Assembly (NCBI RefSeq): GCF_032062175.1 | Contig: NZ_DAMBQK010000008.1 | Location: forward strand, 62,001 to 126,000 | Source: Atlantibacter sp032062175 | GTDB taxonomy: Bacteria; Pseudomonadota; Gammaproteobacteria; Enterobacterales; Enterobacteriaceae | DNA length: 64,000 nucleotides | Direction: 5' to 3' | In this document: positions 1 to 8,306 of the stretch, one piece after another | Position numbering within the stretch: position 1 is the stretch's first letter | Layout: every line of letters starts with the position of its first letter | Notes under the pieces: model-generated | What the model was told of the DNA's origin: nothing | What the model saw: the letters and a program-made list of their open reading frames with translations, nothing else | Databases searched by the model: none | Position numbers and translations under genes: made by a program

Positions 1-1135
1 CGCCTGGCGTATTCTTTCCTGGCCGCACAGCGTAGGGGATCTGTTTTATCCAGATGAGGAAGCGCATCTCAGAGAGTTGCAAACCGGTATTTTATGCAAA
101 TTATCACTGCGGGATTACGGTTCAACCGCCTGGCTTTTTTTGGCCTATCAGCACACCCTGCCGTCTATTACTATTCTCAAACATGGCGTGACTATTCTGG
201 CAGACAAGCTGCGGGATTATTTGCTCGAGCAATCCGCCCGGCAATTCGCTTTTCATGAATTACAGCATATTTCCGAGCAATATAAGATACTTTTTGAGCG
301 CGCCCCGGTATTAATGAATTCATTCGATCGCAATGGCCGATGCACTCTCTGGAACGGTGAATGTGAAAGAGTGTTTGGCTGGACGATCGATGAAATTAAC
401 CAGGCAGAAGATCCGCTCGCGCTATTTTATCCTGATCCGGCTATTCGCAGTGAAGTGCGGGAATCGATAAATACCAGCCCGCTGACGGCCATGAAGGAAT
501 GGCACCCCCTGAGGCGAGACGGTTCAATATTAACCACGCTGTGGGCTAATATTTTATTGCCAGATAATAGCGTGCTTAATATTGGTCTCGATATAACCGC
601 ACGAAAGCAGGCAGAGCGAATACTCACCTTAAAAGCGACCATCGATGATTTAACACAGTGTCTGAATCGTTCAGAAATTTTAAACAAGCTGGAAAGGGAA
701 CTGGATACCACGCCGGAGACGCGGTTTGCTGTTTTAATGATCGACTTAGATTATTTTAAGCGCATTAATGACTCATGGGGACATGCCGCAGGTGATAAAG
801 CGCTATTGCATTTTTGTGACTGTATTCGAGCCTGCCGGTTTCCTGAGTTTTATGTTGGTCGTTTAGGCGGCGAAGAATTTTTGGTAATACTCAAGAATGC
901 TGATTGTGACAATGCAGTGGACTTTACCGTGCAGTTGCGTGAACGGTTGATTTCATCACCATTACTGATTAATGAAGAGCCTGTCGCGTTATCCTTCAGC
1001 GCCGGGGCGATTGCCGTAACAAGTGGGGAGTTGCCCCTCTCGCACGTACTTACTGAGGCAGACAAAGCGCTTTATCAGGCCAAACACACCGGAAGAAGCC
1101 GTACCGTTTGCGCCCAACCGGGGAAAATGTGTTAA
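1..1135 (+). CDS. PAS-GGDEF diguanylate cyclase, 5'-truncated by window edge
   Basis: Predicted diguanylate cyclase making c-di-GMP from two GTP. The frame is open from base 2 to the stop at 1133-1135, so the N-terminus lies outside the window; the TTG at 77 is only the first possible internal start. A PAS-like sensor domain (around 'DRNGRCTLWNGECERVFGW') is followed by a complete GGDEF domain with the active-site variant GGEEF, plus the 'DLDYFKRINDSWGHAAGD' metal and GTP-binding region, so activity is expected. The RxxD inhibitory site usually found five residues before GGEEF is not visible, so product inhibition may be absent. It lies upstream of and parallel to the phosphodiesterase gene pdeC, pairing synthesis and breakdown genes of one second messenger. 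What the PAS domain senses cannot be told. Confidence 0.85.
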   Translation, partial: AWRILSWPHSVGDLFYPDEEAHLRELQTGILCKLSLRDYGSTAWLFLAYQHTLPSITILKHGVTILADKLRDYLLEQSARQFAFHELQHISEQYKILFERAPVLMNSFDRNGRCTLWNGECERVFGWTIDEINQAEDPLALFYPDPAIRSEVRESINTSPLTAMKEWHPLRRDGSILTTLWANILLPDNSVLNIGLDITARKQAERILTLKATIDDLTQCLNRSEILNKLERELDTTPETRFAVLMIDLDYFKRINDSWGHAAGDKALLHFCDCIRACRFPEFYVGRLGGEEFLVILKNADCDNAVDFTVQLRERLISSPLLINEEPVALSFSAGAIAVTSGELPLSHVLTEADKALYQAKHTGRSRTVCAQPGKMC

Positions 1136-1188
1136 CGCGTTTGCCTGTACCCGGTATCCTTAGAAAATTTAGGTCATTTAATTATAGA

Positions 1189-1214
1189 AACCTTAATTTG
1201 ATATAATTAAGGTT
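1189..1214. repeat. Inverted repeat between the cyclase and pdeC
   Basis: Ten-base perfect inverted repeat AACCTTAATT / AATTAAGGTT with a six-base loop, in the 288-bp gap between the cyclase and pdeC. No T-run follows directly on the + strand, so it is a poor intrinsic terminator. It could be an operator or the base of an mRNA hairpin. The rest of the gap (1136-1423) is AT-rich and presumably holds the pdeC promoter; I see no other gene in it. Confidence 0.45.
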
Positions 1215-1423
1215 ACCGGGAAACAGCAAAAATAACGCACTTAAGATAAATTGGCGCTTTTTTTTCGGTAAAATCTGTGAATAACCTTAACGGATATAGA
1301 AATTATATTCTGTGATAATAAAATCCTGTTGCTAATGTTCCGTTATTCATGCAACGTAACGCCTGTTTGCAGAGTGTCTATTCATAACCAAGCAGGCACA
1401 AACAGCAGGGATATGAGATCACG

Positions 1424-3028
1424 ATGAATTTCAGGGCACGAAAAGACGCGTTACGACTGGCAGGCATTACACTCGTGGTGCTGCTTCCTGTCGTGCTTGC
1501 CCTGTGGTTAGCCCATCTTCGCGCAATAAGCGATACCCGTGAACATCTTCACGCGTTTGCTCAATTAGCGCTCGACAAAACCGAAATTGTAATCAAAGAC
1601 GTTGATTCCGCTCGCGAAGAAGCTGTCTCATGGCCAGGTTTAATATGCAGCCCGGATCACCGGGCGAATATGTTAAATATTGTGCGCGGCCATCTTTATG
1701 TTGCCGATTTAATTTTTGCCAATGAAGATGAATTTCAATGCTCAACGGCAATGAACATGAAACAACACTGGATCATGGATGCCGCTAATTATACGCGCAG
1801 CACAAATATAGCCATTTATTATTATCGTGATACGCCATTTTATTCCGGTCATAAAATGGTTTATATGCGTAAAGGGAATTATGTAGCGGTAGTCAATCCG
1901 CTTTCCTATAGTGAAGTGATGTCCACGGACAGCCATTTACAGTTTGGCCTGTTTGATACCGTGACAAATAAATTTTTTTCGCTGAGCCAGCAAGCCGAAA
2001 CGAAATTATTCGAACAACTGATCCGCAATAGCGACATTAATTTCCAGGTGGACGATCGCTATTACGCAATTGCTAAATCCAGCGTGCGCCCGATTGCGAT
2101 TCTTGTCTCGACCAGTTCACAGCGTATATTTCAGGAGTGGTATCACCAGATTACCCTGACATTACCGCTGGGGCTAATCTGTAGCGTTATTATCCTACTG
2201 ATGTGGTCGCGAACCCGCCAGCAGTTTAATTCGCCTGCCCGGAGGCTACAACGCGCGCTGCAAAAGCGTCAGCTTTGCCTCCATTATCAGCCGATTGTGG
2301 ATATCAAAAACGGTACTTGCGTCGGTGCCGAAGCGTTATTACGTTGGCCGGGCTTTAACGGCCCGGTGATGAGCCCGGTTGAGTTTATTCCGCTGGCGGA
2401 AAAAGAGGGGCTTATCGCCCGGGTCACCGATTACGTTATTGAAGAGTTGTATCAGGATCTCGGGGCGTTTCTGGCCGCGCATCCTGAGCTTTATATTTCC
2501 ATTAACCTCTCCGCGTCAGATTTCCATTCTGCGCGGCTTATTGCCCTGATTGAACAAAAAAACCGGCAATTCGGTGTTAAAGCGCAGCAAATAAAAATAG
2601 AAGTTACCGAGCGTGGCGTCATCGACGTGACGAAAACTGCACCGGTCGTACAGGCGTTCCGCCGTTCTGGATTTGAAATCGCCATCGACGATTTTGGTAC
2701 CGGCTATTCTAATCTTCATAACCTGTACTCACTGAACGTCGATATGTTGAAAATCGATAAAACCTTTATCGATACGCTGACCACCAACAGCACCAGTCAT
2801 TTAATCGTTGAGCATATTATTGAAATGGCGCAAAGCCTGCGCCTGAAGATTATTGCTGAAGGGGTGGAGACCCCTGAGCAAATTAGCTGGCTGTTAAAGC
2901 GTAACGTGCAGTTCTGTCAGGGGTGGTATTTCGCTAAGGCGATGTCTTCTCATGAACTCATTAGCTGGGTGTATGAGCCTGAGGTTAAAGCATTATTACG
3001 CGAGGCTAACCCGGCGACTCTGGTCTGA
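1424..3028 (+). CDS. pdeC: Cyclic di-GMP phosphodiesterase PdeC (YjcC)
   Basis: Inner-membrane EAL phosphodiesterase that linearises c-di-GMP. It has a transmembrane segment at about residues 12-32, a periplasmic CSS-type sensor with conserved cysteines (near residues 75 and 106), a second membrane segment at about 245-262 and a cytoplasmic EAL domain from about 280. The catalytic motifs are all present: EALLRW, NLSASDF, EVTERG, IDDFGTGYSNL, LKIDKTFID and EGVET. In E. coli PdeC the periplasmic cysteines make activity redox-sensitive; that is family knowledge. The gene is next to soxS, as in E. coli, and its last 79 bases overlap the 3' end of the convergent soxS frame. At 534 residues it is close to the E. 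coli length. Confidence 0.96.
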   Translation: MNFRARKDALRLAGITLVVLLPVVLALWLAHLRAISDTREHLHAFAQLALDKTEIVIKDVDSAREEAVSWPGLICSPDHRANMLNIVRGHLYVADLIFANEDEFQCSTAMNMKQHWIMDAANYTRSTNIAIYYYRDTPFYSGHKMVYMRKGNYVAVVNPLSYSEVMSTDSHLQFGLFDTVTNKFFSLSQQAETKLFEQLIRNSDINFQVDDRYYAIAKSSVRPIAILVSTSSQRIFQEWYHQITLTLPLGLICSVIILLMWSRTRQQFNSPARRLQRALQKRQLCLHYQPIVDIKNGTCVGAEALLRWPGFNGPVMSPVEFIPLAEKEGLIARVTDYVIEELYQDLGAFLAAHPELYISINLSASDFHSARLIALIEQKNRQFGVKAQQIKIEVTERGVIDVTKTAPVVQAFRRSGFEIAIDDFGTGYSNLHNLYSLNVDMLKIDKTFIDTLTTNSTSHLIVEHIIEMAQSLRLKIIAEGVETPEQISWLLKRNVQFCQGWYFAKAMSSHELISWVYEPEVKALLREANPATLV

Positions 3029-3342
3029 AGGCGATAGTCGGTGGGCGTAATGTCGTATTCCCGCCGGAACACGCGTGAAAATGTCTGCTGTGAAACGTAG
3101 CCATGATCCATGGCGATATCAAATATGGGCCGCCGCGTATTACGCAGCGCTTCTGCCGCCATCGATAACCGACGTTGGCGAATATACTCCCCGAGCGACT
3201 GCCGCATCACGGTGCGAAACATCCGCTGTAGGTACCACTTTGAATAGCCTGATTTTTTCGCCACCACGTCAATATTCAGCGGTTGGTCAATATGATCATC
3301 GATCCATTCAATCAGCGTGCTGATAATTTCCGGATGTGACAT
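2950..3342 (-). CDS. soxS: Superoxide response regulator SoxS, with C-terminal extension
   Basis: AraC/XylS-family activator of the superoxide and multidrug regulon. The body is nearly identical to E. coli SoxS: the N-terminal helices 'WIDDHIDQPLNIDVVAKKSG' and the second helix-turn-helix 'IFDIAMDHGYVSQQTFSRVF'. E. coli SoxS is 107 residues and stops just after 'PSDYRHRL'; here the frame continues about 23 residues past 'PTDYRLQ', giving 130 and running antisense into the end of pdeC. Synthesis is controlled by oxidised SoxR at the divergent promoter. In E. coli, SoxS is kept low by Lon acting on the N-terminus; whether the longer tail changes stability is unknown. Confidence 0.95.
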   Translation of the reverse strand: MSHPEIISTLIEWIDDHIDQPLNIDVVAKKSGYSKWYLQRMFRTVMRQSLGEYIRQRRLSMAAEALRNTRRPIFDIAMDHGYVSQQTFSRVFRREYDITPTDYRLQTRVAGLASRNNALTSGSYTQLMSS

Positions 3343-3389
3343 AAGCGCCCCTCATCGTTAGTTATCGATAGTCGTTCTCATTGGCGGCG

Positions 3390-3420
3390 AGTATAATTCC
3401 TCAAGTTAACTTGAGGTAAA
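3390..3420 (-). promoter_or_regulatory. soxS promoter with SoxR operator
   Basis: Perfect 18-bp palindrome CCTCAAGTTAACTTGAGG at 3399-3416, identical to the known SoxR binding site. On the minus strand it lies between a -35 TTTACC (3415-3420) and a -10 TATACT (3390-3395) separated by 19 bp. This overlong spacer is typical of MerR-family activated promoters, where oxidised SoxR untwists the DNA. The site also overlaps the soxR start region and so can autoregulate soxR. Confidence 0.95.
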
Positions 3421-3425
3421 GCGTT

Positions 3426-3890
3426 ATGGAGAAGAAAAAACCGCGCATTAAACCCTTTCTGACGCCCGGCGAAGTAGCAAAACGCACTGGCGTCGCGGTT
3501 TCTGCGCTGCATTTTTATGAGAGCAAGGGGCTCATAAAAAGCACCCGCAATGCAGGCAATCAGCGACGCTATAAGCGCGATGTGCTGCGTTATGTGGCAA
3601 TCATAAAAATCGCCCAGCGTATCGGTATTCCGCTCGCCACCATCAATCAGGCCTTAAGCGTATTGCCTGAAGGGCATTCAATCAGCCCGAAAGAGTGGCA
3701 ACAGCTTTCGTCGCGCTGGCGGGAAGAACTTGATCGACGGATCCAGACATTGACGTCATTGCGGGACGAACTGGATGGCTGTATCGGCTGCGGTTGTCTG
3801 TCGCGTAGCGATTGCCCGTTGCGTAACCCGGAGGATCGGCTGGGCAAGGAAGGGACAGGCGCGCGGTTACTGGAAGACAGCGAGCACTAA
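3426..3890 (+). CDS. soxR: Redox-sensitive transcriptional activator SoxR
   Basis: MerR-family homodimeric sensor of redox-cycling compounds. It has an N-terminal winged helix-turn-helix (residues ~12-80, 'LTPGEVAKRTGVAVSALHFY'), a dimerisation helix, and the C-terminal [2Fe-2S] cluster motif CIGCGCLSRSDC with all four cysteines. Oxidation of the cluster activates soxS transcription. The gene is divergent from soxS across an 83-bp gap holding the operator. Its length (154) matches the family. Confidence 0.98.
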   Translation: MEKKKPRIKPFLTPGEVAKRTGVAVSALHFYESKGLIKSTRNAGNQRRYKRDVLRYVAIIKIAQRIGIPLATINQALSVLPEGHSISPKEWQQLSSRWREELDRRIQTLTSLRDELDGCIGCGCLSRSDCPLRNPEDRLGKEGTGARLLEDSEH

Positions 3891-4033
3891 AAAAACTAAA
3901 GCGCCAACTGCGGCGCTTTAGTTTGGTTCCGGTCTTTGTCTTTATCAGTATCCCGCTTTCTCACGGGAGGGTTTCCCCCGACTTCGGCGCCCCTCAATCG
4001 TAGTCTCTCAGGAGGTTCCGGCTTGCACCGATA
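3890..4033 (-). ncRNA. sraL: SraL/RyjA-type small RNA
   Basis: In Salmonella and E. coli a small RNA of about 140 nt (SraL/RyjA) is transcribed opposite to soxR from the gap after it and ends in the shared terminator. Here a minus-strand TATACT -10 (4040-4045) would start a transcript near 4033 ending at the hairpin 3893-3924, about 143 nt, matching the expected size and position. Internal GC-rich hairpins lie around 3965-4000. In Salmonella SraL is RpoS-dependent and acts on tig and rho mRNAs; that is family knowledge. The 5' end is inferred from the -10 spacing. Confidence 0.7.
3893..3924. terminator. Bidirectional terminator after soxR / end of SraL
   Basis: Stem AAACTAAAGCGCC / GGCGCTTTAGTTT (3893-3905 and 3912-3924) with a six-base loop. 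A-rich sequence on the left gives a U-tract on the minus strand. It can stop soxR transcription and is the natural 3' end of the antisense small RNA. Confidence 0.85.
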
Positions 4034-4156
4034 ATTTCAGTATATCCCTGGTCCCTGTTTCTTCCAGCCGTTCTGGCGATTTTTTGCACTAACTTTTGCG
4101 ACAACTTGCCGCAATTTTCTATAGTTAATTTAACCAACTTGCGATGAGAAATTGCC

Positions 4157-4825
4157 ATGCTGACCGTGCATCACCTGAATAACTCCCGATCGCAGCGCAT
4201 CCTGTGCGCGCTGGAGGAACTTAATTTGCCCTACCAGATTGTTCGCTATCAACGCGAACCCACGATGATGGCACCGCCTGCGCTTAAGAAAGTGCATCCG
4301 CTGGGTAAATCGCCGGTGCTGGAAGATGAAGGGTTTGTGCTGGCGGAATCCGGCGCGATCCTGGAATACCTCCAGGAAACCTACGATACGCAAGGGCAAC
4401 TCAAGCCTGCCGATGCGCAGGGGAAAATCGATTACCGCTTCTGGCTGCATTATGTAGAAGGCTCGTTGATGCCGTTGCTGATGATGAAACTGGTATTCAG
4501 CAGCCTCGGCAAACCGCCAGTGCCGTTTGGTTTTCGCACTGTAGGGAAATTGTTAGGGCAGGGGGTGCAGAAGGGATATCTGAATAAGCAACTCGCCACC
4601 CACGCGCAATTTATTGAGCAATTCCTTGAAGGCCGCCAATGGTTTGCCGGGGATCGCTTTAGCATGGCGGATATCCAGATGAGTTTTCCCGCCATTGCGT
4701 TGTTGACCAGAGGCGGGATTGATAACTTGCCTAATCTTGAACGCTGGAAGCAGCGTTTCGAACAACGTCCAGCCTGGCAGCGCGCCATCACTAAAGGTGG
4801 ACCGTTTTCCCTTCCCGGCGGCTAA
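4157..4825 (+). CDS. Glutathione S-transferase family protein
   Basis: Cytosolic two-domain GST. The N-terminal thioredoxin fold has a candidate catalytic serine in 'NNSRSQRIL', the cis-proline element 'GKSPVL' and the gamma-glutamyl-binding 'ESGAILEYL'. The helical C-terminal domain carries the conserved capping-box-like 'FSMADIQMSF'. The 222-residue length is normal. It may conjugate glutathione to electrophiles or reduce peroxides; the substrate is unknown. Its place after soxR and the SraL locus matches Salmonella rather than E. coli K-12, and suggests (does not prove) a link to oxidative stress. Confidence 0.88.
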   Translation: MLTVHHLNNSRSQRILCALEELNLPYQIVRYQREPTMMAPPALKKVHPLGKSPVLEDEGFVLAESGAILEYLQETYDTQGQLKPADAQGKIDYRFWLHYVEGSLMPLLMMKLVFSSLGKPPVPFGFRTVGKLLGQGVQKGYLNKQLATHAQFIEQFLEGRQWFAGDRFSMADIQMSFPAIALLTRGGIDNLPNLERWKQRFEQRPAWQRAITKGGPFSLPGG

Positions 4826-4838
4826 TTCCGCCTTCACG

Positions 4839-4881
4839 GCCATAACAAAATCCCGTGATGTTGAGCGGATTTTGTTATGGC
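4839..4881. repeat. Long perfect hairpin after the GST gene
   Basis: A 15-bp perfect inverted repeat (4839-4853 with 4867-4881) with a 13-base loop. Only three Ts follow on the + strand, so it is a weak candidate terminator for the GST gene; the A-rich left arm could help termination on the minus strand. Confidence 0.5.
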
Positions 4882-4892
4882 TTTGCGCATCG

Positions 4893-5052
4893 ACGATAAC
4901 GTTTGCGCATTTGTCGGTGAAGAAATCATCACCTGGATGAATTTTTGGCGAAAAGCGGCAAAGTTAAGTTGAAAAACCCCGTCACAAGGCTGGATAATCG
5001 TTTGCCTTAACTTTACGCACCGTTTTCTATGCGCGGAGTTAAACGTTTGCTT
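4893..5052 (+). promoter_or_regulatory. Candidate PurR boxes upstream of ghxP
   Basis: Two sites resemble the PurR consensus ACGCAAACGTTTGCGT: ACGATAACGTTTGCGC at 4893-4908 (13 of 16) and AGTTAAACGTTTGCTT at 5037-5052 (12 of 16). Both lie in the 342-bp gap before the purine permease gene ghxP, a reported PurR target in E. coli. Binding is inferred; no promoter elements were fixed. Confidence 0.45.
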
Positions 5053-5167
5053 ATTGTGACCCCACCCATTTGTCACTCATTGAGCACAGGGATCTGACGT
5101 TTAACTGGCAGCGGGTTGTCCACCACGCATTAAGAACGAACTACACATATTCTCAGGGGAAGTTTCT

Positions 5168-6514
5168 ATGTCTACGCCATCTGCGCGTACCGGCTCGCTT
5201 GATGCCTGGTTTAAGGTTTCTGCTCGTGGCAGTACCGTTCGCCAGGAAATCGTTGCAGGCCTCACCACTTTTTTGGCCATGGTCTATTCCGTCATCGTGG
5301 TTCCGGGCATGCTGGGCAAAGCGGGCTTTCCGCCGGCCGCCGTTTTCGTTGCTACCTGTCTGGTTGCCGGTCTCGGCTCCTTACTGATGGGCCTGTGGGC
5401 AAACCTGCCGCTGGCGATCGGTTGCGCCATCTCGTTAACCGCTTTTACCGCGTTCAGCCTGGTGCTGGGCCAGCAAATCAGCGTACCGGTCGCCTTAGGC
5501 GCGGTATTCCTGATGGGCGTGTTGTTTACCATTATTTCCGCCACCGGCATTCGTAGCTGGATTTTACGCAACCTGCCGCAGGGTATTGCGCACGGCACCG
5601 GCATCGGTATCGGCCTGTTCCTGCTGCTGATTGCCGCGAACGGTGTGGGCCTGGTGATTAAAAACCCACTGGACGGCTTGCCGGTCGCGCTGGGCCACTT
5701 CGCCAGCTTCCCGGTCATTATGTCGTTGATTGGTTTAGCGGTAATTATCGGCCTTGAGAAATTGAAAGTGCCGGGTGGCATTTTGCTGACTATTATCGGC
5801 GTTTCCATCGTCGGCTTGATTTTCGACCCGAGCGTGAAGTTCTCTGGTCTGTTCGCCATGCCGTCGCTGAGCGATGAAAACGGCAACTCGCTGATCGGTA
5901 GCCTGGACATCATGGGCGCGCTAAACCCGGTAGTGATCCCAAGCGTACTGGCGCTGGTGATGACCGCAGTATTCGATGCCACCGGGACGATCCGCGCGGT
6001 GGCCGGGCAGGCAAACCTGCTGGATAAAGACGGGCAGATTATCGACGGCGGCAAAGCGCTGACCACCGATTCCCTGAGCAGCGTGTTCTCCGGCCTGGTG
6101 GGCGCAGCGCCTGCGGCGGTGTATATCGAATCCGCAGCGGGTACGGCGGCAGGCGGTAAAACCGGCCTGACGGCGATCACCGTCGGTGTGCTGTTCCTGC
6201 TGATCCTGTTCCTGTCTCCGCTCTCTTACCTGGTGCCTGCCTATGCGACAGCGCCTGCGCTGATGTATGTCGGCCTGCTGATGCTGAGCAACGTGGCGAA
6301 AATCGATTTCGCCGATTTCGTCGACGCGATGTCTGGCCTGATCACTGCGGTGTTTATCGTGCTGACCTGTAACATCGTGACCGGCATCATGATTGGCTTT
6401 GCATCGCTGGTGATTGGTCGTCTGGTGTCCGGCGAATGGCGCAAGCTTAACGTTGGCACCGTGATTATCGCTATCGCGCTGGTGGCGTTCTACGCGGGCG
6501 GCTGGGCGATTTAA
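5168..6514 (+). CDS. ghxP: Guanine/hypoxanthine permease GhxP (YjcD)
   Basis: Proton-coupled importer of guanine and hypoxanthine in the AzgA-like branch of the NCS2/NAT superfamily, with about 12-14 hydrophobic segments. Near-identical along its length to E. coli GhxP, including 'TTFLAMVYSVIVVPGMLGKA', 'AVFDATGTIRAVAGQAN' and 'ESAAGTAAGGKTGLTA'. The 448-residue length matches. It starts at the ATG of 'MSTPSARTGSLDAWF', preceded by CTCAGGGGAAGTTT with a GGGGA ribosome site. It is monocistronic, with a strong terminator after it and candidate PurR sites before it. Confidence 0.97.
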   Translation: MSTPSARTGSLDAWFKVSARGSTVRQEIVAGLTTFLAMVYSVIVVPGMLGKAGFPPAAVFVATCLVAGLGSLLMGLWANLPLAIGCAISLTAFTAFSLVLGQQISVPVALGAVFLMGVLFTIISATGIRSWILRNLPQGIAHGTGIGIGLFLLLIAANGVGLVIKNPLDGLPVALGHFASFPVIMSLIGLAVIIGLEKLKVPGGILLTIIGVSIVGLIFDPSVKFSGLFAMPSLSDENGNSLIGSLDIMGALNPVVIPSVLALVMTAVFDATGTIRAVAGQANLLDKDGQIIDGGKALTTDSLSSVFSGLVGAAPAAVYIESAAGTAAGGKTGLTAITVGVLFLLILFLSPLSYLVPAYATAPALMYVGLLMLSNVAKIDFADFVDAMSGLITAVFIVLTCNIVTGIMIGFASLVIGRLVSGEWRKLNVGTVIIAIALVAFYAGGWAI

Positions 6515-6531
6515 CCCTCACGCATGCCGAC

Positions 6532-6559
6532 AAACGGGCCGAATTCGGCCCGTTTTTTG
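6532..6559 (+). terminator. Rho-independent terminator of ghxP
   Basis: Self-complementary stem ACGGGCCGAATTCGGCCCGT (6534-6553) followed by TTTTTT, 18 bases after the ghxP stop. Confidence 0.9.
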
Positions 6560-6656
6560 TTTTTAAGGCACATCCTGTTTCCTTTTTATTGGTGTCGATG
6601 TTCTATTATCTGAGGAGTCTCTTTTTTCGACAGGCATCATCGCATTCAAGGACAGC

Positions 6657-8303
6657 ATGGAAATCTTCTTTACCATTCTTATCATGACCCTTGTGGTCTC
6701 GCTCTCCGGGGTCGTTACCCGGGTACTTCCCTTCCAGGTTCCCCTCCCGTTAATGCAAATCGCCATCGGCGCATTGCTCGCCTGGCCGACGTTTGGTTTG
6801 CATGTGGACTTTAATCCAGAACTGTTTCTGGTGCTGTTTATCCCGCCGCTGCTGTTCGCCGACGGCTGGAAAACGCCGACCCGCGAGTTCCTCGATCACG
6901 GCAGGGAGATTATTGGCCTGGCGCTGGCGCTGGTGCTGGTCACCGTTGTCGGTATCGGTTTCCTGATTTACTGGATGGTGCCGGGCATCCCGCTTATTCC
7001 CGCTTTTGCGTTGGCGGCCGTGCTTTCCCCTACCGATGCGGTGGCGCTGTCCGGCATCGTCGGCGAAGGGCGGATACCGAAAAAAATCATGGGCATTTTG
7101 CAGGGCGAAGCGTTGATGAACGACGCATCTGGCCTGGTGGCTCTGAAGTTTGCCGTCGCGGTAGCGATGGGCACCATGGTATTCACCGTAGGTGGCGCGA
7201 CGGTAGAGTTTATGAAAGTGGCGGTAGGCGGCTTGCTGGCCGGTATCGCCGTCGCCTGGCTGTATGGCCGCTCGCTGCGCTGGCTGAGCCGCTGGGGCGG
7301 CGATGAGCCTGCCACGCAGATCGTGCTGCTATTCCTGCTGCCGTTTGCCTCTTACCTGATTGCCGAACACATTGGCGTTTCAGGCATTCTGGCCGCCGTG
7401 GCCGCCGGGATGACCATCACCCGTTCCGGAGTGATGCGCCGCGCGCCGCTGGCGATGCGCCTGCGCGCCAACAGCGTCTGGTCGATGCTGGAATTTGTGT
7501 TTAACGGCATGGTGTTCCTGATGCTGGGTCTGCAAATGCCTGGCATTCTGGAGACCTCGCTGACTGCCGCCGAGGCCGATCCGAACGTTGAAGTGTGGAT
7601 GCTGTTCCTCGATATCTTTATCATTTATGGTGCGTTGATCGTGGTGCGCTTCGCCTGGCTGTGGGTGATGAAGCACTTCAGCCGCCGCTTCCTGAAGAAG
7701 AAGCCGATGGAGTTTGGCGCATGGAAAACCCGCGATCTACTGATTGCCGCTTTCGCGGGCGTGCGCGGTGCCATCACGCTGGCGGGTGTGCTGTCTATCC
7801 CGTTATTGCTTGCTGACGGCACACCGTTCCCGGCGCGTTATGAGCTGATTTTCCTGGCGGCGGGGGTGATCCTGATTTCTCTGTTCGTCGGCGTGATCAT
7901 GCTGCCCATTCTGCTCCAGCATGTGGAAGTGACCGACCAGGCGAAAGCGCGGGAAGAGGAGCGTCTGGCGCGTTCGGTGACGGCGGAAGTCGCGATCGTC
8001 ACTATCCAGAAAAAAGAGGAGCGCATGGCGGCAGACGTGAATGAAAACATCGATACCCAACTGCTGAAAGAGGTAAGCGCGCGGGTGATTGGTAATTTAC
8101 GCCGCCGGGCCGATGGGCGGAGCGATGCAGAAAACAGCGCGCTGGAGGAGAATCTGGAACGCCGATTCCGTCTTGCTGCGCTGCGTTCAGAACGCGCGGA
8201 ACTGTATCATCTGCGCGCCACGCGGCAGATCAGCAACGATACGCTGCAAAAACTGCTGCACGATCTCGATCTGCTGGAAGCCCTGCTTATCGAGAAGCAT
8301 TAA
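6657..8303 (+). CDS. yjcE: Putative Na+/H+ antiporter YjcE
   Basis: CPA1-family cation/proton antiporter, inner membrane. The N-terminal ~420 residues hold about 12 membrane helices with the family motifs 'LFIPPLLFADGWKTP', 'LSPTDAVALSGI' and 'GEALMNDASGLVALKFA', which contains the ND ion-binding pair. The hydrophilic C-terminal ~120 residues are charged and helical. Strong full-length match to E. coli YjcE (about 549 residues). The exact cation has not been settled for the family member. It ends 3 bases from the convergent LysR gene. Confidence 0.95.
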   Translation: MEIFFTILIMTLVVSLSGVVTRVLPFQVPLPLMQIAIGALLAWPTFGLHVDFNPELFLVLFIPPLLFADGWKTPTREFLDHGREIIGLALALVLVTVVGIGFLIYWMVPGIPLIPAFALAAVLSPTDAVALSGIVGEGRIPKKIMGILQGEALMNDASGLVALKFAVAVAMGTMVFTVGGATVEFMKVAVGGLLAGIAVAWLYGRSLRWLSRWGGDEPATQIVLLFLLPFASYLIAEHIGVSGILAAVAAGMTITRSGVMRRAPLAMRLRANSVWSMLEFVFNGMVFLMLGLQMPGILETSLTAAEADPNVEVWMLFLDIFIIYGALIVVRFAWLWVMKHFSRRFLKKKPMEFGAWKTRDLLIAAFAGVRGAITLAGVLSIPLLLADGTPFPARYELIFLAAGVILISLFVGVIMLPILLQHVEVTDQAKAREEERLARSVTAEVAIVTIQKKEERMAADVNENIDTQLLKEVSARVIGNLRRRADGRSDAENSALEENLERRFRLAALRSERAELYHLRATRQISNDTLQKLLHDLDLLEALLIEKH

Positions 8304-8306
8304 ACC

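Noticed and set aside
5284..6180. 298-codon minus-strand frame opposite ghxP
   Set aside because: Shadow of a GC-rich real gene; no family resemblance and proline/threonine-rich as expected from the antisense frame.
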